From assembly GCF_024168045.1 (NCBI RefSeq), contig NZ_CP100126.1, positions 699,501 through 763,500 on the forward strand: a stretch of 64,000 bases of DNA, written 5' to 3'. The stretch comes from Dorea longicatena. Its GTDB lineage: Bacteria; Bacillota; Clostridia; Lachnospirales; Lachnospiraceae. Positions 17,615 to 26,098 of this stretch are shown in pieces (positions within the stretch are counted from its first letter, which is position 1; the number at the start of each line of letters is the position of its first letter). The notes beneath the pieces are model-generated. The model searched no databases. It worked only from the letters and a program-made list of their open reading frames with translations, and had not been told where the DNA came from. A program made the translations under genes and the position numbers.

Positions 17615-18368
17615 AAATGATCGCCTCTGCTTTGGAAACGTGGCGTTCCAGATTTTTTAAGAAATGTGAATTCGGAAGGAAAACTCCGATCTCATCATAA
17701 CGGGTATTATCTTCAACAAGAGAATCCTGTCCATAGAATACATAGGACATAGGAAGCTCTTTCTGAAGTTTTATGACAATATCCAGAATAGCAGAATAAG
17801 CTTCTGCTTCGGTTTCTTTTAATTTTACGGTATCCGGTAATTCACGGATCAACAGTACACCGTTACTCTTTTCCAGAATGTTTTGTTCCGGTTCCATATC
17901 GTCAGATGTATAAGAATGGCTGTAACGGTATGCCTGTGCCAGAAAAATATTCTTTGGAGCTCCGAGATCTGTATATACCTCATGGAAATGACGGTATTCC
18001 CGTTCATGAATCGATCTCTTATATTCAGGAAGTAACATTCCGTTTTCATCTGTCATGATCATCGGATTCTGTTTTCCGTCCGCATTGAACCGATAGGGAA
18101 TCAGGAATGCATTTCTTAAAAGATCAAAGACTGTATTCTGGCAGATAGCCATCAGAAACGCAGATAAATCCCGATTGCGATAAGAATTAAAAAGAGCCTG
18201 TGCAAATTCTGTAGAAGACGGAGAATCGGGAAGATCGACACCATCATTACTGAACAGATAACTGCAGAATGTTTCCATCAGTTTTTCACATGCCCATTTA
18301 TCTTCGGATATTTTCTTAAATAAGATTTCTGATTTTTCTTCTCTGGGAAAAAGTGTTTTTTCCTCCAT
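17601..18368 (-). CDS. Uncharacterised soluble protein coupled to the ThrE-like exporter
   Basis: 255 aa; I do not recognise the family. It has no signal peptide or membrane segment. Visible features are an acidic N-terminus (FPREEKSEILFKKISEDKWAC), a central AFLIPYRFNADGKQNP segment, YRHFHEVYTDLGAPKNIFLA, and a C-terminal segment with YVFYGQDSLVEDNTRYDEIGVFL. The start has GGAAG 9 bases upstream. Its stop lies inside the first codons of the exporter gene, so the two are one translational unit; a regulatory or substrate-sensing role for the exporter is only a guess. Confidence 0.75.
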   Translation of the reverse strand: MEEKTLFPREEKSEILFKKISEDKWACEKLMETFCSYLFSNDGVDLPDSPSSTEFAQALFNSYRNRDLSAFLMAICQNTVFDLLRNAFLIPYRFNADGKQNPMIMTDENGMLLPEYKRSIHEREYRHFHEVYTDLGAPKNIFLAQAYRYSHSYTSDDMEPEQNILEKSNGVLLIRELPDTVKLKETEAEAYSAILDIVIKLQKELPMSYVFYGQDSLVEDNTRYDEIGVFLPNSHFLKNLERHVSKAEAIIYADN

Positions 18369-18715
18369 AATAAAGCGCTTCCTTTCATATTTTCATCCGA
18401 ATAAATTATACAACTGTGATAAAAATAAGTGAAAACTATAATTGATATAATGGATATATGATTATGGTATGCCGGAGAAGTTATCGGTGGCAGCTTCTGT
18501 AGATAGTCGGTTGATGATTTGAAAGGGATATTTGATATAGTTTAAAACTATGACAAATACACATTTTTTTGTATTATACAAGTTTATCAAAACAAATTAT
18601 AATAAATCCATCGATTGAGAACATCATCAAGAATATGAAAAATATAAAAGAAAGCCATCAGGGACAACAAAAAAGACAGAAAACCTAAGTCCCTGCCGGC
18701 AAGGAGAAAATAATC
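18369..18715. other. 347-base divergent intergenic region with a leader hairpin
   Basis: Very AT-rich. It must hold the promoters of the minus-strand unit and of the MetE-like gene; TATAAT-like boxes occur but no pair stands out. A 7-bp stem CAGGGAC (18659-18665) with GTCCCTG (18689-18695) lies just before the AAGGAG of the MetE-like gene, and a 17-codon ORF (18635-18688, Lys/Gln-rich, no ribosome site) ends inside it. I see no S-box (SAM riboswitch) core or T-box. Confidence 0.5.
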
Positions 18716-19834
18716 ATGAACACACCATTTCGTTACGACTTTGTAGGAAGTTTTTTACGCCCACAGAAATTAAAAGACGCAAGAAAGAATTTCGAAGAAG
18801 GGACAATCTCACAGGAAAAACTGACCGCAGTAGAAGATGAATGCATCCTGGAACTGGTGGCAAAGATTAAGGAACTTGAATATCATGTGATCACGGACGG
18901 AGAATTCAGAAGATCGACATGGCATCTGGATTTCATGTGGGGATTTGAAGGTATCGAGCATCAGAAGACAGTAGAGGGGAATACAACATTTGACGCAGAA
19001 GCTGCAATGATTGATGATACATACATGACGGGAAAGATTTCAGTAAAGAATCATCCTTTCGTAGAGCATTTCAAATTCATCAAAGCATTAGAAGATGAAA
19101 ATACTGTCGCAAAACAGACTATCCCGTCACCGGGACAGTTCTATGCATACTTTACTGGGGCACAGCTTCTGAATACAACATTAGAAATCTATGGATCGGA
19201 AGAAGCATTTGCCGAGGATGTGATTAAGGCATACGGTGAATTCGTGCAGGAAATCTATGCAGCAGGCTGCCGTAACCTTCAGTTTGATGACTGCGTATGG
19301 GGCGGAATGGTAGATGCGAAGATGGCAGTTGCATTGACCGGAAGAACAGGACAGAGACTGGAAGATTACAAGAAACTCCTTCTGGAACTGAATAACCAGG
19401 TAGTAGCACAGGCACCGGAAGATCTGGTGATCAATACACATGTATGCCGTGGAAATTATCATTCTACATTCTTCAGTTCCGGAGCATATGATTCCGTAGC
19501 GGATTTGTTATTCGGAGAAGAAAATGTAAATGCATATTATCTGGAATATGACGACAAGAGATCCGGCGGATTTGCACCACTTGCAAAGGTATCCGGCGAT
19601 AAGAAGGTCGTACTTGGACTTATAACAACCAAGACACCGGAACTGGAAGACAAAGAAAAAGTAATCGCAAGAATCCACGAAGCAGCAAAATATGTTCCGC
19701 TTGACCGCTTATACTTAAGTCCGCAGTGCGGATTTGCATCCTGCGAGATCGGTAATAAGCTGACAGAAGAAGAACAGTGGGCAAAGCTTAAGCTTGTAAA
19801 AGAGATTGCCGACGAAGTCTGGTCAGACAGATAA
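18716..19834 (+). CDS. MetE-like (YxjG/YxjH type) cobalamin-independent methyltransferase
   Basis: 372 aa, equivalent to the C-terminal catalytic barrel of MetE; the N-terminal half of MetE is absent, as in the YxjG/YxjH group. It probably transfers a methyl group to homocysteine to form methionine, possibly from a donor other than polyglutamyl methyl-folate. Zinc ligands are visible: NTHVCRGN supplies His and Cys, YYLEYDD a Glu, and SPQCGFAS the last Cys. The N-terminal FVGSFLRP and ITDGEFRRSTWHLDF blocks are typical of the barrel. The start has AAGGAG 9 bases upstream. It precedes the thiamine operon but is separated from it by that operon's own promoter and riboswitch. Confidence 0.88.
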   Translation: MNTPFRYDFVGSFLRPQKLKDARKNFEEGTISQEKLTAVEDECILELVAKIKELEYHVITDGEFRRSTWHLDFMWGFEGIEHQKTVEGNTTFDAEAAMIDDTYMTGKISVKNHPFVEHFKFIKALEDENTVAKQTIPSPGQFYAYFTGAQLLNTTLEIYGSEEAFAEDVIKAYGEFVQEIYAAGCRNLQFDDCVWGGMVDAKMAVALTGRTGQRLEDYKKLLLELNNQVVAQAPEDLVINTHVCRGNYHSTFFSSGAYDSVADLLFGEENVNAYYLEYDDKRSGGFAPLAKVSGDKKVVLGLITTKTPELEDKEKVIARIHEAAKYVPLDRLYLSPQCGFASCEIGNKLTEEEQWAKLKLVKEIADEVWSDR

Positions 19835-19856
19835 GTCAGAAATCAGAAAAAATGAG

Positions 19857-19885
19857 TTGACATTTCGTGCAAGTGTTTCTATACT
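19857..19885 (+). promoter_or_regulatory. Sigma-A promoter of the thiamine operon
   Basis: Perfect TTGACA, 17-base spacer, TATACT. It starts 22 bases after the MetE-like stop and 15 bases before the TPP riboswitch. Confidence 0.88.
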
Positions 19886-19899
19886 TAAACATGTAGATA

Positions 19900-19996
19900 A
19901 AACACGGGGAGCTTGTGTACAGGCTGAGAGGAAGTTAAGAACTTCGACCCATATACCTGATTTGGATAATGCCAACGTAGGAATGTATAACGTAGA
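19900..19996 (+). promoter_or_regulatory. TPP riboswitch (THI element)
   Basis: The conserved core is readable: ACGGGGAGC (19903-19911), GGCTGAGAGGAAG, CGACCCATATACCTGATTTGG split over 19945-19965, and GATAATGCCAACGTAGGAAT (19965-19984). It is the standard thiamine-pyrophosphate aptamer, and the genes downstream are thiS-thiF-thiG-thiH-thiE. A terminator hairpin follows within five bases. Confidence 0.96.
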
Positions 19997-20000
19997 TTTT

Positions 20001-20035
20001 AGGAGAGATGCATTTAGTTGGTATCTCTCTTTTTG
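20001..20035 (+). terminator. Riboswitch-controlled terminator (first)
   Basis: GGAGAGAT (20002-20009) pairs with ATCTCTCT (20023-20030), followed by TTTT. Its position right behind the aptamer fits the expression platform. Confidence 0.8.
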
Positions 20036-20092
20036 TTGCTATGTGACGTAAATCAGGAACAATAGAATATCGGATAAGTTGAGAGTGAACGA

Positions 20093-20147
20093 GAGTTCAC
20101 GAAGGGGTGCACCACCACGGGTGTATTTACTTCGTGAACTCTTTTTT
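20093..20147 (+). terminator. Second strong terminator before thiS
   Basis: GAGTTCACGAAG (20093-20104) and CTTCGTGAACTC (20130-20141) form a perfect 12-bp stem with a 25-base loop, followed by TTTTTT. It is separate from the TPP expression platform and must be passed for thiS to be expressed. Confidence 0.85.
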
Positions 20148-20192
20148 ATCTGACAAGTACTTTTGAAAGTATGATCCGGGAAAGGAGAACGC

Positions 20193-20390
20193 ATGATTAT
20201 CGTAAATGGAAAAGAAATCAATCTGACAGAGGATACGACTGTTGCAGAATATCTGGAACAGAATCAGTATCAGGTAAAAAGAATCGCTGTAGAGTTAAAT
20301 GGAGATATTCTTCCGAAATACAGCTATTCCGATACCATGTTAAAAGACGGCGACCGTCTGGAAGTTGTGACATTCGTGGGAGGAGGCTAA
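20193..20390 (+). CDS. thiS: Sulfur carrier protein ThiS
   Basis: 65 aa beta-grasp protein that carries the sulfur for the thiazole ring as a C-terminal thiocarboxylate. MIIVNGKEINL at the start, VAEYLEQN and the sequence LKDGDRLEVVTFVGGG are typical; the tail is the required Gly-Gly. AAAGGAG lies upstream. It is first in the thiamine operon; ThiF (next gene, 5 bases away) adenylates its terminal glycine, and ThiG uses the thiocarboxylate. Confidence 0.95.
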   Translation: MIIVNGKEINLTEDTTVAEYLEQNQYQVKRIAVELNGDILPKYSYSDTMLKDGDRLEVVTFVGGG

Positions 20391-20395
20391 CATTC

Positions 20396-21079
20396 ATGGA
20401 AGAAACCGGATTAGAAAATATGACGGAGAATACAGAGAAAGAAAAAGTACTTAGTAAAGAAGCGATTGTGGCAGCACTAAATGAGAGACATTCTCCGGAG
20501 AAACAGAAACTTCTGTCAGCGGGGAGGGTTGCGATTGCCGGGCTTGGCGGATTGGGGTCAAACGTGGCATATGCACTTGCAAGAATCGGAGTCGGCCATC
20601 TGCATCTGATTGATTTTGATGTGGTGGATATCACGAATCTGAACCGGCAGCAGTATTTTATGGAGCATATCGGGATGTATAAGACAGATGCGCTGAAATC
20701 ATTATTGTTAAAGATCAATCCATATCTGGATATCGATACAGATTGCGTAAAAGTCACAGAAGAAAATCTTACGAAATTATTTTGTGACGACCTGATTGTG
20801 TGTGAAGCATTCGATAATCCAGAAGCGAAAGCAATGCTGGTAAATGGAATACTGGAACATTTTCCGGAAAAGAAACTGGTATCGGCAACCGGTATGGCAG
20901 GATACGGAAGCAGTAATACGATTCGCACACAGAAGTTAATGAAGAACTTTTACCTGTGCGGAGACCGCGAGACGGCACCAACGTATGGAAATGGTCTGAT
21001 GGCACCGAGAGTGGCAATCTGTGCAGCGCATGAAGCAAATATGATCACACGTCTGATTCTTGGGGAAGAAGATGTGTAA
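20396..21079 (+). CDS. thiF: ThiS adenylyltransferase ThiF
   Basis: 227 aa from the ATG at 20396 with AGGAGG upstream. A longer reading frame to 20171 runs across thiS in another frame and is rejected. E1-like fold: the ATP site AIAGLGGLGSNVAYALARIGVG, then LHLIDFDVVDITNLNRQQYF and the later ATGMAGYGSSN. It lacks an obvious CxxC zinc pair, which places it in the short clostridial ThiF subgroup. Its job is to activate ThiS with ATP. It lies 5 bases after thiS, in the same operon. Confidence 0.93.
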   Translation: MEETGLENMTENTEKEKVLSKEAIVAALNERHSPEKQKLLSAGRVAIAGLGGLGSNVAYALARIGVGHLHLIDFDVVDITNLNRQQYFMEHIGMYKTDALKSLLLKINPYLDIDTDCVKVTEENLTKLFCDDLIVCEAFDNPEAKAMLVNGILEHFPEKKLVSATGMAGYGSSNTIRTQKLMKNFYLCGDRETAPTYGNGLMAPRVAICAAHEANMITRLILGEEDV

Positions 21080-21124
21080 AAAACATTATAGAAAAGACAA
21101 ATAATAAGAAAGAAGGATTGGATT

Positions 21125-21913
21125 ATGGACAACACAGAAATAAAGAAAGCGGATACATTTACCCTTGGAGGAAAAGAATTTACGTCCCGTTTTATACTTG
21201 GTTCAGGAAAATTTTCACTGGATTTGGTGAAAGCATGTGTGGAAAAAGCAGGGGCACAGATTATCACACTGGCACTCCGTCGTGCAAATGAAGGCGGTCT
21301 GGCAAATATTCTGGATTATATTCCGGAAGATGTGACACTTCTTCCGAATACATCAGGAGCCAGAAATGCAGAAGAAGCAGTACGTATTGCCAGACTTTCC
21401 AGAGAAGTCGGATGTGGAAATTTCGTCAAAGTGGAAGTGGTAAGAGATTCGAAATATCTCCTTCCGGATAATTATGAGACGATCAAAGCTACAGAAATTC
21501 TTGCAAAAGAAGGATTCGTGGTTATGCCGTACATGTATCCAGATCTGAATGCTGCAAGAGATCTTGCAAATGCCGGTGCAGCATGTATCATGCCGCTTGG
21601 CGCACCGATCGGATCAAATAAAGGGCTTAGCACAAAAGACTTTATTCAGATCCTGATCGATGAGATCGATCTGCCAATCATCGTAGATGCCGGAATCGGA
21701 CGTCCGTCCCAGGCATGCGAGGCAATGGAGATGGGAGCAGCCGCAGTTATGGCAAATACAGCAATTGCGACTGCGGGAGATGTACCGGCGATGGCAGAAG
21801 CATTTAAGAAAGCAATCGAAGCGGGCAGAAGTGCGTACCTTTCCGGACTTGGAAGAACGATTGAGCGTGGTGCAAGTGCATCTTCACCGCTGACCGGATT
21901 TCTGCAGGATTAG
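21125..21913 (+). CDS. thiG: Thiazole synthase ThiG
   Basis: 262 aa TIM-barrel enzyme that assembles the thiamine thiazole from deoxyxylulose phosphate, dehydroglycine and ThiS-thiocarboxylate. Visible blocks: [12 protein letters not shown], the active-site lysine in [16 protein letters not shown], and phosphate-binding [13 protein letters not shown] and [12 protein letters not shown]. The ATG has AGAAGGATTGG upstream, 45 bases after thiF. The order S-F-G-H-E matches clostridial thiamine operons, and tyrosine-derived dehydroglycine comes from ThiH in the next gene. Confidence 0.96.
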   Translation: MDNTEIKKADTFTLGGKEFTSRFILGSGKFSLDLVKACVEKAGAQIITLALRRANEGGLANILDYIPEDVTLLPNTSGARNAEEAVRIARLSREVGCGNFVKVEVVRDSKYLLPDNYETIKATEILAKEGFVVMPYMYPDLNAARDLANAGAACIMPLGAPIGSNKGLSTKDFIQILIDEIDLPIIVDAGIGRPSQACEAMEMGAAAVMANTAIATAGDVPAMAEAFKKAIEAGRSAYLSGLGRTIERGASASSPLTGFLQD

Positions 21914-21925
21914 GAGGCACGACAA

Positions 21926-23152
21926 ATGGGAACAAATCATGAAGATACACATATTAATGAAAGCATTCTAAGTGAGGCGATTCTGGAAGACCAGAAGAAG
22001 AACCGGATCGATCACATGACCTATCTTCCAGGCATGGAGGATATCGGATCAGAAATACTCGACCAGGTCGTGGCAGCCATGGAGGCTTATGATTATAATA
22101 CATATACAGCAGAAGATGTAAAACGTGCACTGGCACATGCAGAGCGCACACCGGAAGATTTTCAGGCGTTATTGTCACCGGCAGCACTGCCATTTCTGGA
22201 GGAAATAGCGCAGGCAGCGCAGATCGAGACGAGAAAACATTTTGGTAACAGTGTCTATATGTTCACACCAATCTATATCGCAAATTATTGCGAGAACTAT
22301 TGCATTTACTGTGGTTTTAATTGCCATAACAAAATCAACCGTGCACAGTTAAATGCGGAAGAGATCGAAAAAGAGATGGCGGCGATCGCTGAGACAGGTC
22401 TGCAGGAAATCCTGATTCTGACAGGAGAAAGCCGTAACAAATCTACAGTAGAATACATCGGTGAAGCATGTAAGATCGCCAGAAAATATTTTAAAGTTAT
22501 TGGTCTGGAGGTTTATCCGGTAAATTCAGACGAATACGCATATCTGCATGAATGTGGGGCAGATTATGTAACGGTATTCCAGGAGACATACAATTCGGAT
22601 AAATATGAGACACTTCATCTTGCGGGACATAAGAGAATCTATCCATATCGTGTCAATGCACAGGAAAGAGCATTGAAAGGCGGCATGCGCGGAGTCGGAT
22701 TCGGTGCACTTCTGGGGTTGGATGATTTCAGAAAAGATGCATTTGCGACCGGATATCATGCTTACTTATTACAGAGAAAATATCCACATGCAGAGATCGC
22801 ATTTTCCTGTCCGAGACTTCGTCCGATCATCAATAATGACCGGATCAATCCGATGGATGTGCATGAGCCGCAGCTTCTGCAGGTAGTGTGTGCATACCGC
22901 CTGTTTATGCCATTTGCAAGCATCACGGTTTCGACACGAGAGTGTGAAAGAGTCCGCGATAATCTGGTAAGTATTGCAGCAACGAAGATATCTGCTGGTG
23001 TAAGTACCGGTATCGGAAGTCATGTAGAAGATATCGAAGACAAGGGTGACGATCAGTTTGAAATCTCGGATGGACGTTCGGTGGATGAGGTCTATCAGGC
23101 ACTTCTGAAACACAATCTTCAACCGGTGATGAGTGATTATATCTATGTGTAA
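21926..23152 (+). CDS. thiH: 2-Iminoacetate synthase ThiH (radical SAM)
   Basis: 408 aa. Cleaves tyrosine with S-adenosylmethionine to give dehydroglycine (2-iminoacetate) and p-cresol; this oxygen-sensitive route replaces the glycine oxidase ThiO of aerobes. The radical SAM cluster motif is CENYCIYC (CX3CX2C) at about residues 119-126, after VYMFTPIYIANY; EILILTGES is the SAM-binding region. The C-terminal ThiH domain has ISAGVSTGIGSH. AGGAGG lies 8 bases before the start, 12 bases after thiG. The anaerobic character of the enzyme agrees with an anaerobic host. Confidence 0.95.
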   Translation: MGTNHEDTHINESILSEAILEDQKKNRIDHMTYLPGMEDIGSEILDQVVAAMEAYDYNTYTAEDVKRALAHAERTPEDFQALLSPAALPFLEEIAQAAQIETRKHFGNSVYMFTPIYIANYCENYCIYCGFNCHNKINRAQLNAEEIEKEMAAIAETGLQEILILTGESRNKSTVEYIGEACKIARKYFKVIGLEVYPVNSDEYAYLHECGADYVTVFQETYNSDKYETLHLAGHKRIYPYRVNAQERALKGGMRGVGFGALLGLDDFRKDAFATGYHAYLLQRKYPHAEIAFSCPRLRPIINNDRINPMDVHEPQLLQVVCAYRLFMPFASITVSTRECERVRDNLVSIAATKISAGVSTGIGSHVEDIEDKGDDQFEISDGRSVDEVYQALLKHNLQPVMSDYIYV

Positions 23153-23205
23153 CAGGGAGCATCTTGTGTTAAAAACATGCCGAATACAGCTGAAAGGAGT
23201 TGTCA

Positions 23206-23793
23206 GTGATAAAATCTGTAAACAATCAGAACTTTAAAATCATTGCAGTCAGCAATCGGAAATTATGCAACCGCCCGTTTTTAGAGCAGATAGAAAGAGT
23301 CTGCAAGATACATCCGGAAGCTGTGATCTTAAGAGAAAAAGATCTGACAGAAGAGGAATATGGGACATTGGCAAAAGAAGTAATGAATATTTGCAGCCGT
23401 TATCAGGTGTCTTGTATTCTTCATAATTTCTGGAAGACTGCACTAGAACTGGGATGTACATCTGTACATCTGCCACTTCCAATTTTGCAAAAAATAACTG
23501 ATGAAGAAAAGAAAAAATTTACAAAGATTGGAATTTCTATACATTCTGTAGAAGAAGCGAAAGAAGCAGAGCAATTGGGAGCTTCCTATCTTACGGCAGG
23601 GCATATCTATGCGACAGATTGTAAGAGGGGATTACCGCCAAGAGGATTGGGATTCTTAAAAGAAGTTTGCCGGGAAGTCAGCATTCCGGTGTATGGAATA
23701 GGCGGAATAAAGTTCGATGAAGAACAGTGGAATGATATGAAAAAATGTGGAGCAGTTGGTGGATGTGTTATGTCCGGAATGATGGAAATATAG
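23206..23793 (+). CDS. thiE: Thiamine phosphate synthase (ThiE/TenI family)
   Basis: 195 aa from the GTG at 23206, which has AAAGGAG 6 bases upstream; a TTG at 23200 touches that ribosome site and is rejected. TIM barrel that couples the pyrimidine pyrophosphate with thiazole phosphate. Motifs: ILREKDLTEEEY, TSVHLPLPIL, GISIHSVEEAKEAEQLGASY, then TAGHIYATDCKRGLPPRGLG and YGIGGIKFDE for phosphate binding. TenI aminase relatives share the fold, but the operon position favours ThiE. ThiC, ThiD and ThiM are not in the window. Confidence 0.87.
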   Translation: MIKSVNNQNFKIIAVSNRKLCNRPFLEQIERVCKIHPEAVILREKDLTEEEYGTLAKEVMNICSRYQVSCILHNFWKTALELGCTSVHLPLPILQKITDEEKKKFTKIGISIHSVEEAKEAEQLGASYLTAGHIYATDCKRGLPPRGLGFLKEVCREVSIPVYGIGGIKFDEEQWNDMKKCGAVGGCVMSGMMEI

Positions 23794-23830
23794 TAATCGA
23801 AATAAAACAGCTCATTTTTAAAAGAGCAGG

Positions 23831-23866
23831 AAAGCCTTCTGAGTCGGTACTCGGAAGGCTTTTGCT
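23831..23866 (+). terminator. Terminator of the thiamine operon
   Basis: AAAGCCTTCTGAGT pairs with ACTCGGAAGGCTTT (one G-U) and runs into TTTT. Confidence 0.9.
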
Positions 23867-23979
23867 TTGCACTGGCATATAAGTGCATATCAGATAGTAC
23901 TTTACAAAATTATTTCTAAGTGTTATATTAATACAAAAATGAATAGTTCAAAATTGAAATAAAAAGGAGAGCTACATAT

Positions 23980-24414
23980 ATGAACACAGGAATCGAATTT
24001 GCAGAAAAGCTGTCAAAGGCATACAGTGAGACCTGCAAACCGTTATGTCATGAACTGAATATTCCACAGACCGCATTTGACATCTTACTTTTCCTGGCGA
24101 ACAACCCAGAATACAAAACTGCCAGAGACATCGTAGAAATACGAAAAATTAAAGCCAATCTTGTATCGGTAAATGTGGATAAACTTGTGAATGAAGGCTA
24201 TCTGGAGCGGAAAAGTGTAGAAGGTGACCGAAGAAAAGTCAATCTGATCTGTACAGAAAAGTCAAAAGAGATTATCCAAGAAGGACAGAAACTTCAGCAG
24301 TCGTTCGTTGAAAAACTATTTGAAGGAATGGATGAAGATACAAGAAAAGCACTTCAAAAAGGAATGGCGCATATGGAAGCGAATATAGAGAAGATGTTGG
24401 AGGAAAAGAACTAG
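23980..24414 (+). CDS. MarR-family transcriptional regulator
   Basis: 144 aa winged-helix protein. The core is recognisable in TAFDILLFLANNPEYKTARDIVE, the recognition helix region KANLVSVNVDKLVNEGYLERK, and the wing SVEGDRRKVNLICTEKSKEI; the C-terminal helices form the dimer. It ends with TAG directly followed by the ATG of the TauE-like transporter, so it very likely controls its own operon. The ligand is unknown; no sulfur enzyme accompanies it. A possible promoter (TTTACA, 17 bases, TATATT) lies just upstream. Confidence 0.9.
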   Translation: MNTGIEFAEKLSKAYSETCKPLCHELNIPQTAFDILLFLANNPEYKTARDIVEIRKIKANLVSVNVDKLVNEGYLERKSVEGDRRKVNLICTEKSKEIIQEGQKLQQSFVEKLFEGMDEDTRKALQKGMAHMEANIEKMLEEKN

Positions 24415-25191
24415 ATGAATACAATATTAATGATTATCGTAACATTTTTCGCGGGGATGGGAGCCGGACTCGGAACCGGATTTGCAGGAATGAGTGCGGC
24501 GGCAGTGATCAGTCCGATGCTGATCACATTTCTTGGAATGGATCCATATATGGCAGTCGGAATTGCACTTTCATCAGATGTACTTGCAAGCGCAGTATCT
24601 GCCTATACATATGGAAAGAATAAGAATCTGGATGTGAAGAATGGTCTGATCATGATGGTCAGCGTACTTGCCTTTACCGTTGTGGGAAGTTATGTGTCCA
24701 GTCTGGTACCATCTACAACGATGGGAAATTTCTCGGTATTTATGACATTCTTGCTCGGCATTAAGTTCATCGTAAAACCTGTCATGACAACAAAAGAAGC
24801 TATGGAAAAAGTATCGCCGAAGAAACGTGCAGTACAGTCGTTAATCTGTGGTGTCATGATCGGATTTATCTGTGGATTTATCGGTGCCGGAGGCGGTATG
24901 ATGATGCTTTTGATCCTGACCTCTGTCCTGGGCTATGAGCTTAAGACGGCGGTAGGAACGAGTGTGTTCATCATGACATTTACTGCCTTTACCGGTGCAG
25001 TTTCGCATTTTGCAATCGGGGGAATGCCGAATATAGCGGTGTGGATCTTATGTATTGTGTTCACACTGTTGTGGGCAAGGATTGCGGCAGTATTTGCGAA
25101 TAAGGCAACACCGAAGACATTGAACCGGGCGACGGGTGTGATATTAGTGGTTCTTGGGATTGTGGTTATGGCGTTTTCTATTTTAAATTAA
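24415..25191 (+). CDS. TauE/SafE-family membrane transporter
   Basis: 258 aa with about eight membrane segments. The two internal half-repeats show AGMGAGLGTGFAGMSAAAVISP near the N-terminus and CGFIGAGGGMMMLLILTSVLG in the second half, the Gly-rich signature of TauE/SafE (sulfite or sulfonate exporters). The substrate is not certain; family members move sulfite, sulfoacetate or similar anions. It begins at the base after the MarR stop codon, so expression is coupled to that regulator. Confidence 0.87.
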   Translation: MNTILMIIVTFFAGMGAGLGTGFAGMSAAAVISPMLITFLGMDPYMAVGIALSSDVLASAVSAYTYGKNKNLDVKNGLIMMVSVLAFTVVGSYVSSLVPSTTMGNFSVFMTFLLGIKFIVKPVMTTKEAMEKVSPKKRAVQSLICGVMIGFICGFIGAGGGMMMLLILTSVLGYELKTAVGTSVFIMTFTAFTGAVSHFAIGGMPNIAVWILCIVFTLLWARIAAVFANKATPKTLNRATGVILVVLGIVVMAFSILN

Positions 25192-25274
25192 TAGAGAGCA
25201 GGAAGAAATTAATATTATAGGAGAGAATAAAAGGTATTAATAGAAAAATAATATGATGTTTTGTTTATTATGCA

Positions 25275-25309
25275 TTCTACAGGGACTGCCGGTGGCAGGT
25301 CCTGTAGAA
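25275..25309. other. Stem-loop between convergent TauE and HD genes
   Basis: TTCTACAGG and CCTGTAGAA form the outer stem, with ACTGCC/GGCAG inside. No T-run follows on either strand. It lies between two convergent gene ends and may block transcription from either side. Confidence 0.5.
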
Positions 25310-25322
25310 AGAAAAACATTGC

Positions 25323-25913
25323 TCATGATTCTTTAATATTTCCCTTTTCTATATTTTCTTTGAGTATCTGGTCTGTTACTTTATATAAAGTCTCAGATCC
25401 CAGCTGCGTTTTCTGTTGTCTTCCGTATACCTGTTCGGAAGTAACCTGATGCTCACGCCAGTCGCCACCGCCGTTACTGTTATTGAGAAGCAATGGCTGC
25501 AGGTTATCCAGGGAATGTGCAAATTTGGATTCTGGTGTCTGGTAATTTTCGAATTCATCAAAGAGTGCAGTCAGTTCTTTTTTCTGATCTTCTGGTAACA
25601 GTGAGAAAATCCGTTCTTTGGCAGCATCTTCACGTGCTTTCTGCGTCTTTAATCCTTCTGTATCGTAGGCATAAGTATCTCCGGCGTCAATTTCCACAAT
25701 GTCATGGATCAGGCACATGATCATAACTTTTGCGATATCGACGGGTTCATTGGCATAATCTTTTAACAGGTATGCCATAATTGCCATATGCCAGGCATGT
25801 TCCGCATCGTTTTCACGTCTTCCGTGTCCGGAAAGGTGGGTTTGTCTTAATATATTCTTTTCTTTATCAATTTCGAGAATGAAATCAAGTTGTTGTTTTA
25901 ATCTTTCGTCCAT
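25323..25913 (-). CDS. HD-domain phosphohydrolase (HDDC2/YfbR-like 5'-nucleotidase)
   Basis: 196 aa from the ATG at 25913 with GGAGG upstream; the frame stays open further out but with a hydrophobic, AT-rich sequence that has no ribosome site. The HD superfamily metal ligands are visible: the first His in SGHGRRENDAEHAWHMA and the paired HD in CLIHDIVEIDAGD, followed by a late Asp in AHSLDNLQPLL. The pattern EHAWHMA-LIHDIVEI-DAGD matches 5'-deoxynucleotidases of the YfbR/HDDC2 group. It stands alone, convergent with the transporter operon. Confidence 0.9.
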   Translation of the reverse strand: MDERLKQQLDFILEIDKEKNILRQTHLSGHGRRENDAEHAWHMAIMAYLLKDYANEPVDIAKVMIMCLIHDIVEIDAGDTYAYDTEGLKTQKAREDAAKERIFSLLPEDQKKELTALFDEFENYQTPESKFAHSLDNLQPLLLNNSNGGGDWREHQVTSEQVYGRQQKTQLGSETLYKVTDQILKENIEKGNIKES

Positions 25914-26015
25914 GATAATTCCTCCTTGTGCGTTCAGTACGAACAAACTATAAGATAGTATAACATAAAAGAAAGCATAATGAAAAGCAAAAACACAGTA
26001 AACATATAAAACATA

Positions 26016-26044
26016 TTGACTTAATAGGAAAACAGTGTTAAACT
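26016..26044 (+). promoter_or_regulatory. Probable promoter of the SGNH hydrolase gene
   Basis: TTGACT, 17-base spacer, TAAACT, 55 bases upstream of the start codon. Confidence 0.6.
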
Positions 26045-26098
26045 TCAATTATTGAAAGATAAAAGAGAGAAAAGCTCAGAAGGCAGGTGCAGGAAGTA

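Noticed and set aside
18369..18715. SAM riboswitch before the MetE-like gene
   Set aside because: None of the S-box core segments could be found.
20093..20147. T-box element
   Set aside because: The sequence contains GGGTG and CACC but not the T-box core AGGGTGGNACCGCG, and no specifier loop; it is better explained as a terminator.
20171..20395. Long reading frame extending thiF upstream to 20171
   Set aside because: It covers thiS in another frame and lacks a ribosome site; the ATG at 20396 has AGGAGG and starts the ThiF sequence.
25914..26048. N-terminal extension of the HD phosphohydrolase
   Set aside because: The extension is hydrophobic, AT-rich and without a ribosome site, while GGAGG precedes the inner ATG at 25913.
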